The notes under the pieces: model-generated | The model's input: only the letters and a program-made list of their open reading frames with translations | The model's database searches: none | Told to the model about the DNA's origin: nothing | Origin: JAZKFT01 sp043760535 | GTDB lineage: Bacteria; Bacteroidota; Bacteroidia; Chitinophagales; Chitinophagaceae | Direction: 5' to 3' | Assembly (NCBI GenBank): GCA_043760535.1 | Contig: JAYUOV010000211.1 | Coordinates: 1 to 11,100, forward strand | Length of the DNA: 11,100 nucleotides | Translations under genes and position numbers: made by a program | Part shown: piece after piece, positions 1-7,065 of the stretch | Position numbering within the stretch: the stretch's first letter is position 1 | How the letters are laid out: each line of letters starts with the position of its first letter

Positions 1-501
1 CCGTTTGTACTACTTACCTGCCACAGGGATAACAGTACAAAGGAAGAAAACCTTCCTAAAGTGGTAAATGCCGTTAATAAAATAGCCGCTACTTCAAAAG
101 TTATTTTCCCTGTTCACCCCCGTACCAAAAAGAAACTGGCGGAGTGGAACCTGAAGCTGAACGACAATGTAATACTGATAGAACCGCAGGGATATTTTTC
201 TATGCTCTACCTACTGGATAAATGCCAAAACGTAGTATCCGACAGCGGCGGTCTGCAAAAAGAAGCTTATCTGATGGGTAAAAAATGCTTGTTCCTTCAT
301 CCGTTTACGCCCTGGGTGGAGTTGGTAGAAAACGGTTTTGTAACCTGCACCTCTTTAGATGAAACAGAAATATGGAACCAATACCAGGCCATGTTGCTGG
401 GAAATCCCGATTTTTCGATTCAGCTATATGGCGACGGCACTTCGGCCAAAACCATTACCGATTATATTTGCAAATATTTAAACCACAGCACACATGTTTA
501 A
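1..501 (+). CDS. UDP-N-acetylglucosamine 2-epimerase-type enzyme, 3' part (5' end outside window)
   Basis: The reading frame is open from base 1 and no start is needed inside the window, so this is the last 166 residues of a protein of usually about 360-380. Family knowledge: WecB/WbpI enzymes epimerise C2 of UDP-GlcNAc or UDP-GlcNAc3NAcA in the cytoplasm to give the ManNAc-type nucleotide sugar. Seen here: a CHRDN motif (visible residues 7-11) matching the family HRxEN block, PVHPRTKK (37-44), and the UDP-binding signature SDSGGLQKEA (80-89). The next conserved block, usually LRxxTE(W/R)xE, reads LHPFTPWVE (99-107), so the usual Arg and Glu are replaced. The stop overlaps the next start by 8 bases (494-501), which suggests translational coupling. 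WecB and WbpI cannot be separated from this fragment. The WlbA/WlbB-like genes downstream make a WbpI-like role attractive, but that is inference. Confidence 0.88.
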   Translation, partial: PFVLLTCHRDNSTKEENLPKVVNAVNKIAATSKVIFPVHPRTKKKLAEWNLKLNDNVILIEPQGYFSMLYLLDKCQNVVSDSGGLQKEAYLMGKKCLFLHPFTPWVELVENGFVTCTSLDETEIWNQYQAMLLGNPDFSIQLYGDGTSAKTITDYICKYLNHSTHV

Positions 502-1132
502 CGGAATTTCCAAATGCCTAGTACTGGCACCACACACCGACGATGGCGAATTGGGTGCCGGCGGTACTATTGTAAAATTTTTAGAGCAAGGCGTGGAAGT
601 GCATTATGCCGCATTCAGCACCGGCGAAGAAAGCCTAGCTGAACTTGGTTTGCCCATAGATCAAACAAGAACAGAAGTTAAAAATGCCACCCTAAAACTG
701 GGCATCCCGGCCGAAAACCTGCACATATTTAACCATCCGGTACGTAAACTCAATTATGTACGTCAGGAGATTTTGGATATTATGGTGCGGCTTAAAAAAG
801 AAATAGCACCCGACCTTGTGCTGATGCCTTGCATTAGAGATATACATCAGGATCACAGCACTATTGCTACAGAAGGTCTCCGTGCATTTAAGCAAACTAC
901 TATGCTGGGCTACGAACTGATTTGGAATAACCTGCAGTTTAATACCCAATGCTTTATGAAGCTGGAATCTCACCATGTAGAAAAGAAACTGGAAGCCTGC
1001 GAAGAATACGAATCGCAGAAATTTAGAGGCTATATGAACCGGGAATTTATTTTTGCACTTGCCCGTACACGTGGTGTACAAATTGGTTCGGCTTATGCCG
1101 AAGCTTTTGAAGTGGTACGTTGGGTGATGTAG
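494..1132 (+). CDS. PIG-L/LmbE-family deacetylase
   Basis: This 212-residue protein is a zinc-dependent N-deacetylase of the PIG-L (LmbE-like) family, which removes acetyl groups from GlcNAc-type substrates. Residues 13-19 read PHTDDGE, a variant of the family AHPDDE motif that keeps the metal His (H14), the catalytic-base Asp (D16) and the metal Asp (D17). The second metal site is in DIHQDH (116-121), with H121 as likely ligand. The length is normal for a single-domain member, and there is no signal peptide or membrane segment, so it is probably cytosolic and could act on a nucleotide sugar. The ATG overlaps the end of the epimerase gene by 8 bases, and no clear Shine-Dalgarno sequence is seen. 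The C-terminal YAEAFEVVR block is one I associate with PIG-L proteins of Bacteroidota polysaccharide loci (from memory). The exact substrate is unknown. Confidence 0.9.
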   Translation: MFNGISKCLVLAPHTDDGELGAGGTIVKFLEQGVEVHYAAFSTGEESLAELGLPIDQTRTEVKNATLKLGIPAENLHIFNHPVRKLNYVRQEILDIMVRLKKEIAPDLVLMPCIRDIHQDHSTIATEGLRAFKQTTMLGYELIWNNLQFNTQCFMKLESHHVEKKLEACEEYESQKFRGYMNREFIFALARTRGVQIGSAYAEAFEVVRWVM

Positions 1133-1134
1133 AA

Positions 1135-1176
1135 GTTAAGGTTTAAGGTGTAAGGTAAATAGTAAAAGGCTAAAGG
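1135..1176. repeat. Degenerate 7-bp-period repeat, about 6 units
   Basis: Directly after the deacetylase stop, six consecutive 7-mers align: gttaagg, tttaagg, tgtaagg, taaatag, taaaagg, ctaaagg. Five of the six end in agg. The period is exact although the sequence has diverged. It is intergenic and no function can be assigned. Confidence 0.7.
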
Positions 1177-1200
1177 TTTGGCAGTGCCATTACAGCAGTA

Positions 1201-1227
1201 AAATCACAAATCACAAATCACAAATCA
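1201..1227. repeat. 7-bp tandem repeat (aaatcac)x3.9
   Basis: Three perfect copies of aaatcac at 1201-1221 are followed by a partial copy, aaatca. The array ends 5 bases before the TTG start proposed for the LpxD-like gene, so it occupies the place where a ribosome binding site would lie. It differs in sequence from the degenerate 7-bp array at 1135-1176. Confidence 0.85.
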
Positions 1228-1232
1228 TTCCC

Positions 1233-2123
1233 TTGCCTTCAATATCCGATTTGAAAAATGTTGTTTCTCCGTTGCAGTTTATTGGTAACGAGGCTGCTAC
1301 GTTCCTTAAAGTCGTTCCTTTTGACATTGATAACACCGATCCAGAAGTGCTGATGTGGGTGGGATTAGCTAAAAATAATTTATTAAGTCAGCTAAAAGCC
1401 GGTACTGTTTTGTGCGAAGCAACTGCGGAACTGCCTATGAATGGGCGAATCAATTTGGTAGTTGTGTGTAATGCAAGAGCGGCTTTCCGGCAGGTGTTGG
1501 AGACTTTTTACAAAAAGCCTGTTATTACAGGCATTCACCCATCTGCTATTATACACTGCAGTATAGTTATGGGTGATGATTGCTATGTAGGTGCTTATGC
1601 AGTGTTAGAAGAGGGATGTTCAATTGGTAAAAATGTAAGTATCGGCCATCATTCGGTTATTGGTAGTGGTACAGTTATTGAGGAAGGCACTATCATTGGA
1701 ACCCACTGTAGCATAGGCGGCGAGGGTTTTGGTTACGAAAAAGATGCGGCAGGCCATTACATGCAAATACCACATATTGGCAATGTGCATGTAAAAGACC
1801 ATGTGGATATTGGCAACCATGTATGTATAGACCGTGGTACACTTGGTGCTACTATAATAGGATCGTGGAGCAGAATAGATAATCTGGTACATATAGCACA
1901 CAACGTTCAGATTGGTACCGATACTATTGTAATAGCACAAGCTATGATAGCCGGAAGTTGCCAGATAGGTAACGATGTGTGGATAGCACCCTGTGCTGCC
2001 ATTCTCAATAAAGTTAATGTGGCCGATGGTGCTAGGGTAGGTATGGGAGCTATGGTATTTAAAAATGTAAACGAGGATGAAACTCTAATGGGTAATCCGG
2101 CACGTGTTACAAAATCAAGTTAA
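1233..2123 (+). CDS. LpxD-like left-handed beta-helix N-acyltransferase
   Basis: This 296-residue protein resembles UDP-3-O-acylglucosamine N-acyltransferase (LpxD), which transfers an acyl chain to the 2-amino group of a UDP-glucosamine derivative. Residues about 1-95 match the LpxD N-terminal uridine-binding domain in layout (AGTVLxE, then a conserved VVxNARAAF-type block at 77-85). From about residue 101 there are hexapeptide repeats of a left-handed beta-helix. The LpxD signatures GGEGFGY (162-168), IDRGTL (199-204) and IAHNVQIG (221-228) are present, and H223 aligns with the catalytic His of E. coli LpxD (H239). It ends at GNPARVTKSS, so the C-terminal helices of LpxD are missing, and the position of the second E. 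coli His (H276) appears not to be His. The start is uncertain: TTG at 1233 is used because no in-frame ATG lies nearby; a second TTG lies at 1251. Its place in a polysaccharide cluster suggests a sugar N-acyl- or acetyltransferase rather than the housekeeping lipid A enzyme (inference). Confidence 0.85.
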   Translation: MPSISDLKNVVSPLQFIGNEAATFLKVVPFDIDNTDPEVLMWVGLAKNNLLSQLKAGTVLCEATAELPMNGRINLVVVCNARAAFRQVLETFYKKPVITGIHPSAIIHCSIVMGDDCYVGAYAVLEEGCSIGKNVSIGHHSVIGSGTVIEEGTIIGTHCSIGGEGFGYEKDAAGHYMQIPHIGNVHVKDHVDIGNHVCIDRGTLGATIIGSWSRIDNLVHIAHNVQIGTDTIVIAQAMIAGSCQIGNDVWIAPCAAILNKVNVADGARVGMGAMVFKNVNEDETLMGNPARVTKSS

Positions 2124-2282
2124 AGGTCATCGATCAATAGTTATTTGGCAGTAAATCAGTAGTAATTAAATAGTCATTAAGTAAACATTTTAAATAGAGG
2201 TTTTAAATCTACTAATGACCATTCACCCAATGATACACTGACCTGCAAATCAATGATCATTAAAGAAAAGAGACGAATGAGT

Positions 2283-3509
2283 ATGAAGCAAAAAGTAGTT
2301 TGGTGTATCTCTAAATATGCATTGCCACCTAGTTTGGGGGCACAGGGCAGGTTGTTTTTTTTAAGCGATGAATTTGAAAAGCGTGGCTTTAAAAGCTATG
2401 TTATTACTTCATCTACCAATCACCTTACAAGAGAAATGCCACGGCAGGTAGAAAAAGTGCATGTGCACAAAGTGGGGCTGAGCGATGGTGTATTTTTAAG
2501 AGGTATCCGTATAGATTCATCAGTATCGCTGCAAAGGGTTATATCATGGCTTGTTTTTGAGTGGCGGCTATTGAACCTGATTTTGTTTCCTAAAAACAGA
2601 ATACAAAGACCCGATGTAATTATCGTTTCTTCCCTTTCCCTTATTACGGTAGTCAATGGTTTTTTGGCAAAAAACAAATACAAATCCAAGTTTTTTTTCG
2701 AGGTTCGGGATATTTGGCCACTATCTGCTATTTCGGTAACTGGGTTTTCTAAATATAATCCATTGATTTTACTATTGCGTGCAGTAGAAAAATTTGGTTA
2801 CTGCAAAGCCGATGTTATTACTTCACCCATTCCAAACCTAAAGCAGCACATTAGCGAAAGCATTTCCAAACCTTTCCGTTTTGAATATATTCCACAGGGT
2901 TTCGATCCGGCTTTTATGAACAAAAAGGAAAACCTTTTACCCGAATTCAAAAAAAAATATATCCCCGAAGGGAAATTTATTGTAGGCTACATAGGCAATA
3001 TTGTGCTGGCTTATAACCTTGATATGATGCTGGAATGTGCCAGAAGGCTACAGGCCTCGCATGCCGATATCCATTTTTTGGTATTAGGCGATGGTACTTA
3101 TAAGGCAAGTTTAATGGAAAAGGGAAAGGATCTTAGCAATATCACTTTTATACCAAGAATACCAAAAAGCGAAGTGCAGGATTTTTTGTCGCATTGCGAT
3201 GTGGTTACCAATTTCTTTTTGCCCGAAAATGCCTTCCGATTTGGTATTTCGCCACAAAAACTGATTGATTATATGTATGCTTCCAAGCCTGTACTCATGT
3301 CGTTTTCAGGTTATAAAAGCATTGTAGAAGATTCCGGTTGCGGCGATACTGTTCCGGCCGATGATGTGCAGGCTTTTAACGCTGCTTTACTTAAAATGAA
3401 GGCACTGCCCAAAGCAGAACTTTTGGCCATCGGGCAAAAGGGAAAAGAATTTTTGTTAACCCGATTGGCTTGGGGAACACTTGCCAACCAATACATTGAA
3501 CTATTTTAG
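2283..3509 (+). CDS. WbuB-like family 4 glycosyltransferase (first copy)
   Basis: A GT-B fold glycosyltransferase of family 4, close to the WbuB-like group, which adds a sugar from a nucleotide donor during O-antigen or capsule repeat-unit assembly at the cytoplasmic face of the inner membrane. The N-terminal domain has the acceptor-side pattern PPSLGAQGRLFFL, then PDVIIVSS and FFEVRDIWPLS. The C-terminal domain has FIVGYIGN, the donor-site block VLGDG, and SPQKLIDYMYASKPVL, which is the usual PxK-(I/L)xxYMxxxKPV region. Counting from ATG 2283 gives 408 residues, the same as the second WbuB-like gene downstream. In-frame ATGs at 2253 and 2277 would add a charged N-terminal extension of 10 or 2 residues. 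I prefer 2283 because the conserved first beta strand (KVVWCIS) begins just after it. The next gene starts 6 bases after the stop, so the two are almost certainly co-transcribed. Donor and acceptor sugars are unknown. Confidence 0.9.
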   Translation: MKQKVVWCISKYALPPSLGAQGRLFFLSDEFEKRGFKSYVITSSTNHLTREMPRQVEKVHVHKVGLSDGVFLRGIRIDSSVSLQRVISWLVFEWRLLNLILFPKNRIQRPDVIIVSSLSLITVVNGFLAKNKYKSKFFFEVRDIWPLSAISVTGFSKYNPLILLLRAVEKFGYCKADVITSPIPNLKQHISESISKPFRFEYIPQGFDPAFMNKKENLLPEFKKKYIPEGKFIVGYIGNIVLAYNLDMMLECARRLQASHADIHFLVLGDGTYKASLMEKGKDLSNITFIPRIPKSEVQDFLSHCDVVTNFFLPENAFRFGISPQKLIDYMYASKPVLMSFSGYKSIVEDSGCGDTVPADDVQAFNAALLKMKALPKAELLAIGQKGKEFLLTRLAWGTLANQYIELF

Positions 3510-3515
3510 CAGCTT

Positions 3516-4535
3516 ATGAATACAATCATTGATTTTGCAGTGGTGGGCTTTGGTCATATTGGCCGCCGCCATGCCACCATTATCCAACAGCATCCCGATT
3601 GCAAATTGGTTGCCATTATAGATATAGATCCTGCCGTACAAAAGCATGAACTATACCCAGAAGGTGTTCCCTATTTTGCATCTATGGATGAATATCTTGT
3701 TGCAAATATTAAAACCGATGTGGTAAATGTGGCATCCCCAAACGGGTTTCATTGCAAGCATACTCTAGCTGCCTTAACAAACCATAGCCATGTTGTGTTA
3801 GAAAAGCCTATGGGCATTAATAGGGCCGAATGTGAAGAGATTATTTTTACAGCCTTACAGTTTAGCCGTCAGGTATTTGTGGTAAAACAAAACCGCTACA
3901 GCCCACCTGTTAAATGGATGAAAGAAGTAGTAAGCCAGGGCAAAATAGGCGATGTAGTAAATATTCAGATTAATTGTTATTGGAACCGTGATGACCGCTA
4001 TTATAAGCCTGGCGGCTGGCGTGGTACTTTAAATATGGATGGTGGAACTTTGCACACACAGTTCAGCCATTTTGTAGATATTATGTACTGGGTTTTTGGC
4101 GACATTACCAATATCAATGCCCGTTTCAATAATGTTACACACAAGCATTCTATTGAGTTTGAAGACACCGGCATTATACAATTTGACTTTATAAGAGGCG
4201 GTTTTGGCAGCCTTAATTATACCACTGCGGTGTGGGATAAAAATCAGGAGAGCAGCATTACCGTTATTGGTACAAACGGTAGTTTTAAAATAGGCGGACA
4301 GTATATGAACGAAGTGGAATATTGCCATATTAAAGACTACACAATGCCACAACTTGCCCCCACTAATCCACCTAACGATTACGGGCCGTTTAAGGGCAGT
4401 GCGGCTAACCACCATTACGTAATAGATAATGTGGTAAAAACCCTGAACGGTACTGAACAGGTTAGCACCAATGCTTTGGAAGGCATGAAAGTAGTGGACA
4501 TTATAGAAAGAATTTATCAACAAAGAAAACACTAA
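3516..4535 (+). CDS. Gfo/Idh/MocA-family NAD-dependent dehydrogenase, WlbA/WbpB-like
   Basis: This 339-residue cytosolic oxidoreductase has a Rossmann NAD(P)-binding motif GFGHIGRRH (11-19), the family EKP catalytic-lysine motif (96-98), and a substrate-domain block DGGTLHTQFSHFVD (175-188) carrying the conserved His and Asp. The segment CYWNRDDRYY followed by GGWRGT is characteristic of the WlbA/WbpB subgroup, which oxidises the 3-hydroxyl of UDP-GlcNAcA before transamination, as far as I recall that subgroup. The full length and the co-directional WlbB-like gene 18 bases downstream support this role in the UDP-GlcNAc3NAcA/ManNAc3NAcA pathway. Related enzymes that make other 3-keto sugars cannot be excluded from sequence alone. 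The partner aminotransferase (WbpE/WlbC) is not in this window. Confidence 0.9.
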   Translation: MNTIIDFAVVGFGHIGRRHATIIQQHPDCKLVAIIDIDPAVQKHELYPEGVPYFASMDEYLVANIKTDVVNVASPNGFHCKHTLAALTNHSHVVLEKPMGINRAECEEIIFTALQFSRQVFVVKQNRYSPPVKWMKEVVSQGKIGDVVNIQINCYWNRDDRYYKPGGWRGTLNMDGGTLHTQFSHFVDIMYWVFGDITNINARFNNVTHKHSIEFEDTGIIQFDFIRGGFGSLNYTTAVWDKNQESSITVIGTNGSFKIGGQYMNEVEYCHIKDYTMPQLAPTNPPNDYGPFKGSAANHHYVIDNVVKTLNGTEQVSTNALEGMKVVDIIERIYQQRKH

Positions 4536-4553
4536 TAAACACTTTTTAAAAAG

Positions 4554-5141
4554 ATGGAAAAAGAATATTTTGCCCACCCAACAGCGGTAATAGACGAAGG
4601 CGCACAGATAGGAAAAGGAACTAAAATCTGGCATTTTTGCCACATAATGCCTAAGGCTATTATAGGAGAGCGTTGCAGTTTTGGCCAAAACATAGTGGTG
4701 GCCGACGGTGCTGTAATTGGTAATAATTTTAAGGTGCAGGCCAATGTGCTTATTTGTGCTGAAGTATATATTGCCGACGATGTTTTTTGCGGACCTGGTG
4801 TAACATTTACCAACATAACCAACCCACGCAGTGCGGTAAACCGAAGAGGTTCATATTTAAAAACACATGTAGGTCAGGGAGCTTCTATTGGTGCCAATGT
4901 TACAGTAGTTTGTGGACACGATATTGGAAAGTTTTCTTTTCTGGGTGCCGGTGCAGTTATTACCAAACACGTACCAGATTATGCTTTGGTTGTGGGTAAC
5001 CCCGCTAAGCAACTAGGCTGGATGAGCGAATACGGACACCGCCTAACATTTGACCATAAAAACGAAGCCACCTGCCCCGAAAGCGGGGAAAAATATAAAC
5101 TGGAGGATGGAAAGGTTTCAAAGATTTTAGTAGCAGCCTGA
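4554..5141 (+). CDS. UDP-sugar N-acetyltransferase, WlbB/WbpD-like (left-handed beta-helix)
   Basis: A 195-residue hexapeptide-repeat acetyltransferase. Known WlbB/WbpD enzymes acetylate the 3-amino group of UDP-GlcNAc3NA with acetyl-CoA, right after the dehydrogenase/aminotransferase pair. Matching features: HPTAVIDEGAQIG (8-20), KIWHFCHI (24-31), the loop block DDVFCGPGVTFTNITNPRSA (75-94), and the C-terminal PDYALVVGNPAKQLGWMS segment near residues 140-158. All of these match this subfamily better than generic LbH acetyltransferases. The QNN motif that I recall from WbpD-type enzymes reads QAN here (62-64). A start at ATG 4554 places the first hexapeptide coil at the expected distance. It probably forms a trimer, as the fold does. 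It sits in an operon-like string with the WlbA-like gene. Confidence 0.92.
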   Translation: MEKEYFAHPTAVIDEGAQIGKGTKIWHFCHIMPKAIIGERCSFGQNIVVADGAVIGNNFKVQANVLICAEVYIADDVFCGPGVTFTNITNPRSAVNRRGSYLKTHVGQGASIGANVTVVCGHDIGKFSFLGAGAVITKHVPDYALVVGNPAKQLGWMSEYGHRLTFDHKNEATCPESGEKYKLEDGKVSKILVAA

Positions 5142-5202
5142 TGGTACCGGTTTAGCAACGCAACATCTGCTCCACAGTATCTATAAGCACAATCACACTT
5201 TT

Positions 5203-6429
5203 ATGAATGAAACGGGGAAAGTAATTTGGATAATTAACCAATTTGCCGGCACACCAGAATCGGGTTGGGGCGAAAGACATTATTATTTAGGGCAATATTG
5301 GAAAAAAAAGGGCTACGAGGTAAAAATTATTTCCGGATCTTTTAACCATGTATTCAACAAATTTCCTAAAACGAATGGCTTATACACCATTGATGAATTA
5401 GATGGCATTACTTTTTGCTGGGTTCAGTCGCCTTCTTACCGGCCACTTAGTTTGATGCGATTCTGGAGTATGCTTATTTTTGCATTACGAATTTATAAGT
5501 TGCCAATAGAAAAGCTTAAGAAGCCGGATATTATTATCGTTTCTTCTATGCCCATCTTTCCAATATTGCCAGCCTACTATTTAAAGCAAAAATTAAAAGT
5601 ACGAAAGCTTATTTTTGAAGTAAGAGATCTTTGGCCATTAACGCCAAGCTACCTTGGTGGTTACCACTACTGGAATCCCATGATTGTAATACTCAGGTGG
5701 TTTGAAAAATTTGCTTACCGCCGTTCTGATAATATAGTAACTCTAATGCCAAATCCAGATAGTTATATCAATGCTATATCTGGGAATACGAAAAAATTGT
5801 TTCATATACCTAATGGAATTAATCAGGAGGTTTTAAAAACCGAAACTGTAAAACCAGAAGTAATTGATTTAATACCAAAAAATAAATTTATTATAGGTTA
5901 TGCCGGAACACTTGGTCTGGCTAACGCCATGGAGTATTTTATAGAAGCAGCAAAGTTACTAAAGAATAATTACGATATTTTTTTTGTAATAATAGGGGAT
6001 GGATACCTGAAAGATACCCTTATAGAACAGGCAAAAGGTCTAGACAATATCAGATTTCTTGAAAAAGTGCCTCGTAAGCAAGTGCAAAGTGTTATCCAAA
6101 AATTCGATATTGGGTTTATTTCTAGTCGCAACCTTTCGTTGTACAGTTACGGTGGTGCAGCCAATAAGTTTTTCGATTACATGCTGGCATCTAAGCCCAT
6201 ATTAGCTTCTTATGTAGAGAATAATGATCCTATTAAAATGAGTGGTTGTGGAGTGAGGGTTTCTCCAGAAAATCCGAATGCAATCAAAACCGGTATTCTT
6301 CGCTTGTTTTACATGACACAGCAACAACGAGACGAAATGGGTGCAAAGGGGAATGCATACCTTTTACAGAAGCATGATATCAGTATTTTAGCTTCCCAGT
6401 TTGTAGATATCTTTAAAATGGATTCGTAA
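5203..6429 (+). CDS. WbuB-like family 4 glycosyltransferase (second copy)
   Basis: A 408-residue GT-B glycosyltransferase paralogous to the one ending at 3509. The N-terminal domain has INQFAGTPESGWGERHYYLG, PDIIIVSS and FEVRDLWPLTP. The C-terminal donor domain has FIIGYAGTLG, VIIGDG and ANKFFDYMLASKPIL. The two paralogues share block order and spacing (EVRDxWPL, then EKFxY about 30 residues later), so they arose from a common ancestor but are clearly divergent, presumably adding different sugars. The ATG at 5203 follows a 61-base gap with no obvious Shine-Dalgarno sequence. The middle of the gene is AT-rich compared with the upstream dehydrogenase: 15 G/C in 60 at 5941-6000 and 16 in 60 at 5761-5820, against 27 in 60 at 3961-4020. 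This may mean a separate origin. It is the last gene of the + strand cluster. Confidence 0.92.
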   Translation: MNETGKVIWIINQFAGTPESGWGERHYYLGQYWKKKGYEVKIISGSFNHVFNKFPKTNGLYTIDELDGITFCWVQSPSYRPLSLMRFWSMLIFALRIYKLPIEKLKKPDIIIVSSMPIFPILPAYYLKQKLKVRKLIFEVRDLWPLTPSYLGGYHYWNPMIVILRWFEKFAYRRSDNIVTLMPNPDSYINAISGNTKKLFHIPNGINQEVLKTETVKPEVIDLIPKNKFIIGYAGTLGLANAMEYFIEAAKLLKNNYDIFFVIIGDGYLKDTLIEQAKGLDNIRFLEKVPRKQVQSVIQKFDIGFISSRNLSLYSYGGAANKFFDYMLASKPILASYVENNDPIKMSGCGVRVSPENPNAIKTGILRLFYMTQQQRDEMGAKGNAYLLQKHDISILASQFVDIFKMDS

Positions 6430-7022
6430 TTGTAAAATGCCTCAAAAAACACATGGCTAAGATTTAGAAGCTTATTGCCTGCCAAACTGTTTTACGGTGA
6501 CTTTTAAAACTAAAAGATGGAGATTGCTCTGCATAGTCTAAGCCCATTTATAACAATAGTGTAATAACTGCTGAAGATGCTTAACATTATCTTAAAAAAG
6601 GGTGGCGAGCTTTTAAAGTTTATATAGTCCTGAACTGATTACTCATTGCAGTTGACAATGCGTTATTACTTTTTGCACCGATGACTATCGGTGACATATA
6701 GCGGTGAAACCTTAGGTAAACTATGTTGCAATAGGCTACATTGACAAACGTTTTTAAAACCGTAGTGTTTTGCGACCCCAGCCGGTAATATTCTATTTTC
6801 TGTTCGCTTTCTCAAAAGCAATAACATCCCTCTGTATACTCCATTTTGGCTGGGCGACTAAGGCGAATAAAGTTGAAGGTGATAATTAAATGCCAGATAA
6901 TATCACTAATTCCAGGCCGTAATACTTCCAATAAAAGTGGTTTCAATAGTTTTGAAATTTTTAGCGAATCTATCTGTTTAGCTAAACTGTAAAGCTACTT
7001 TTCTATAAAGGAGAGATAATTG
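6430..7022. other. 593-bp AT-rich intergenic stretch without a convincing gene
   Basis: No reading frame with a usable start and recognisable protein is seen on either strand. On the minus strand one frame is open from 6994 to 6623 (about 124 codons) with a single in-frame TGA at 6812-6814 and no good start. I do not recognise the predicted peptide. A 7-bp perfect hairpin lies at 6676-6693. I see no clear terminator directly behind the glycosyltransferase stop at 6429, and no IS-like terminal repeats. Confidence 0.6.
6676..6693. other. Perfect 7-bp hairpin with GACT loop
   Basis: The arms caccgat and atcggtg are exact reverse complements separated by gact. It lies about 250 bases after the last polysaccharide gene and has no U-run on either side, so it is not a typical intrinsic terminator. 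It may be a weak structural element or chance. Confidence 0.4.
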
Positions 7023-7023
7023 C

Positions 7024-7063
7024 AAAAAAAATGGACAAACTGCAGAGCAGATTTGTCCATTTT
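7024..7063 (-). terminator. Rho-independent terminator of tRNA-Gln
   Basis: The arms 7028-7039 and 7052-7063 pair over 12 bp (core atggacaaa/tttgtccat) around a 12-base loop. Read on the minus strand the hairpin runs into eight T residues (the A run at 7024-7031). The hairpin begins 3 bases after the tRNA 3' end, so the transcript is probably a short single-tRNA unit. Confidence 0.88.
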
Positions 7064-7065
7064 AG

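Noticed and set aside
692..1081. Minus-strand frame opposite the PIG-L deacetylase
   Set aside because: It is a shadow of a gene with intact catalytic motifs; the peptide has no recognisable features.
1620..1940. Minus-strand frame opposite the LpxD-like gene
   Set aside because: It arises from the complement of hexapeptide-repeat codons; the + strand product is clearly real.
2253..2282. Upstream ATG starts for the first WbuB-like glycosyltransferase
   Set aside because: They are possible but would add a charged extension before the conserved first strand; starting at 2283 gives the same length as the paralogue.
4029..4688. Minus-strand reading frame of about 219 codons across the dehydrogenase and acetyltransferase genes
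   Set aside because: It lies opposite two well-recognised genes, spans their junction, and its peptide is a low-complexity shadow with no recognisable domain.
6430..7022. Insertion sequence remnant
   Set aside because: No terminal inverted repeats, target duplication or transposase motif could be found by eye; only an unrecognised frame with an internal stop.
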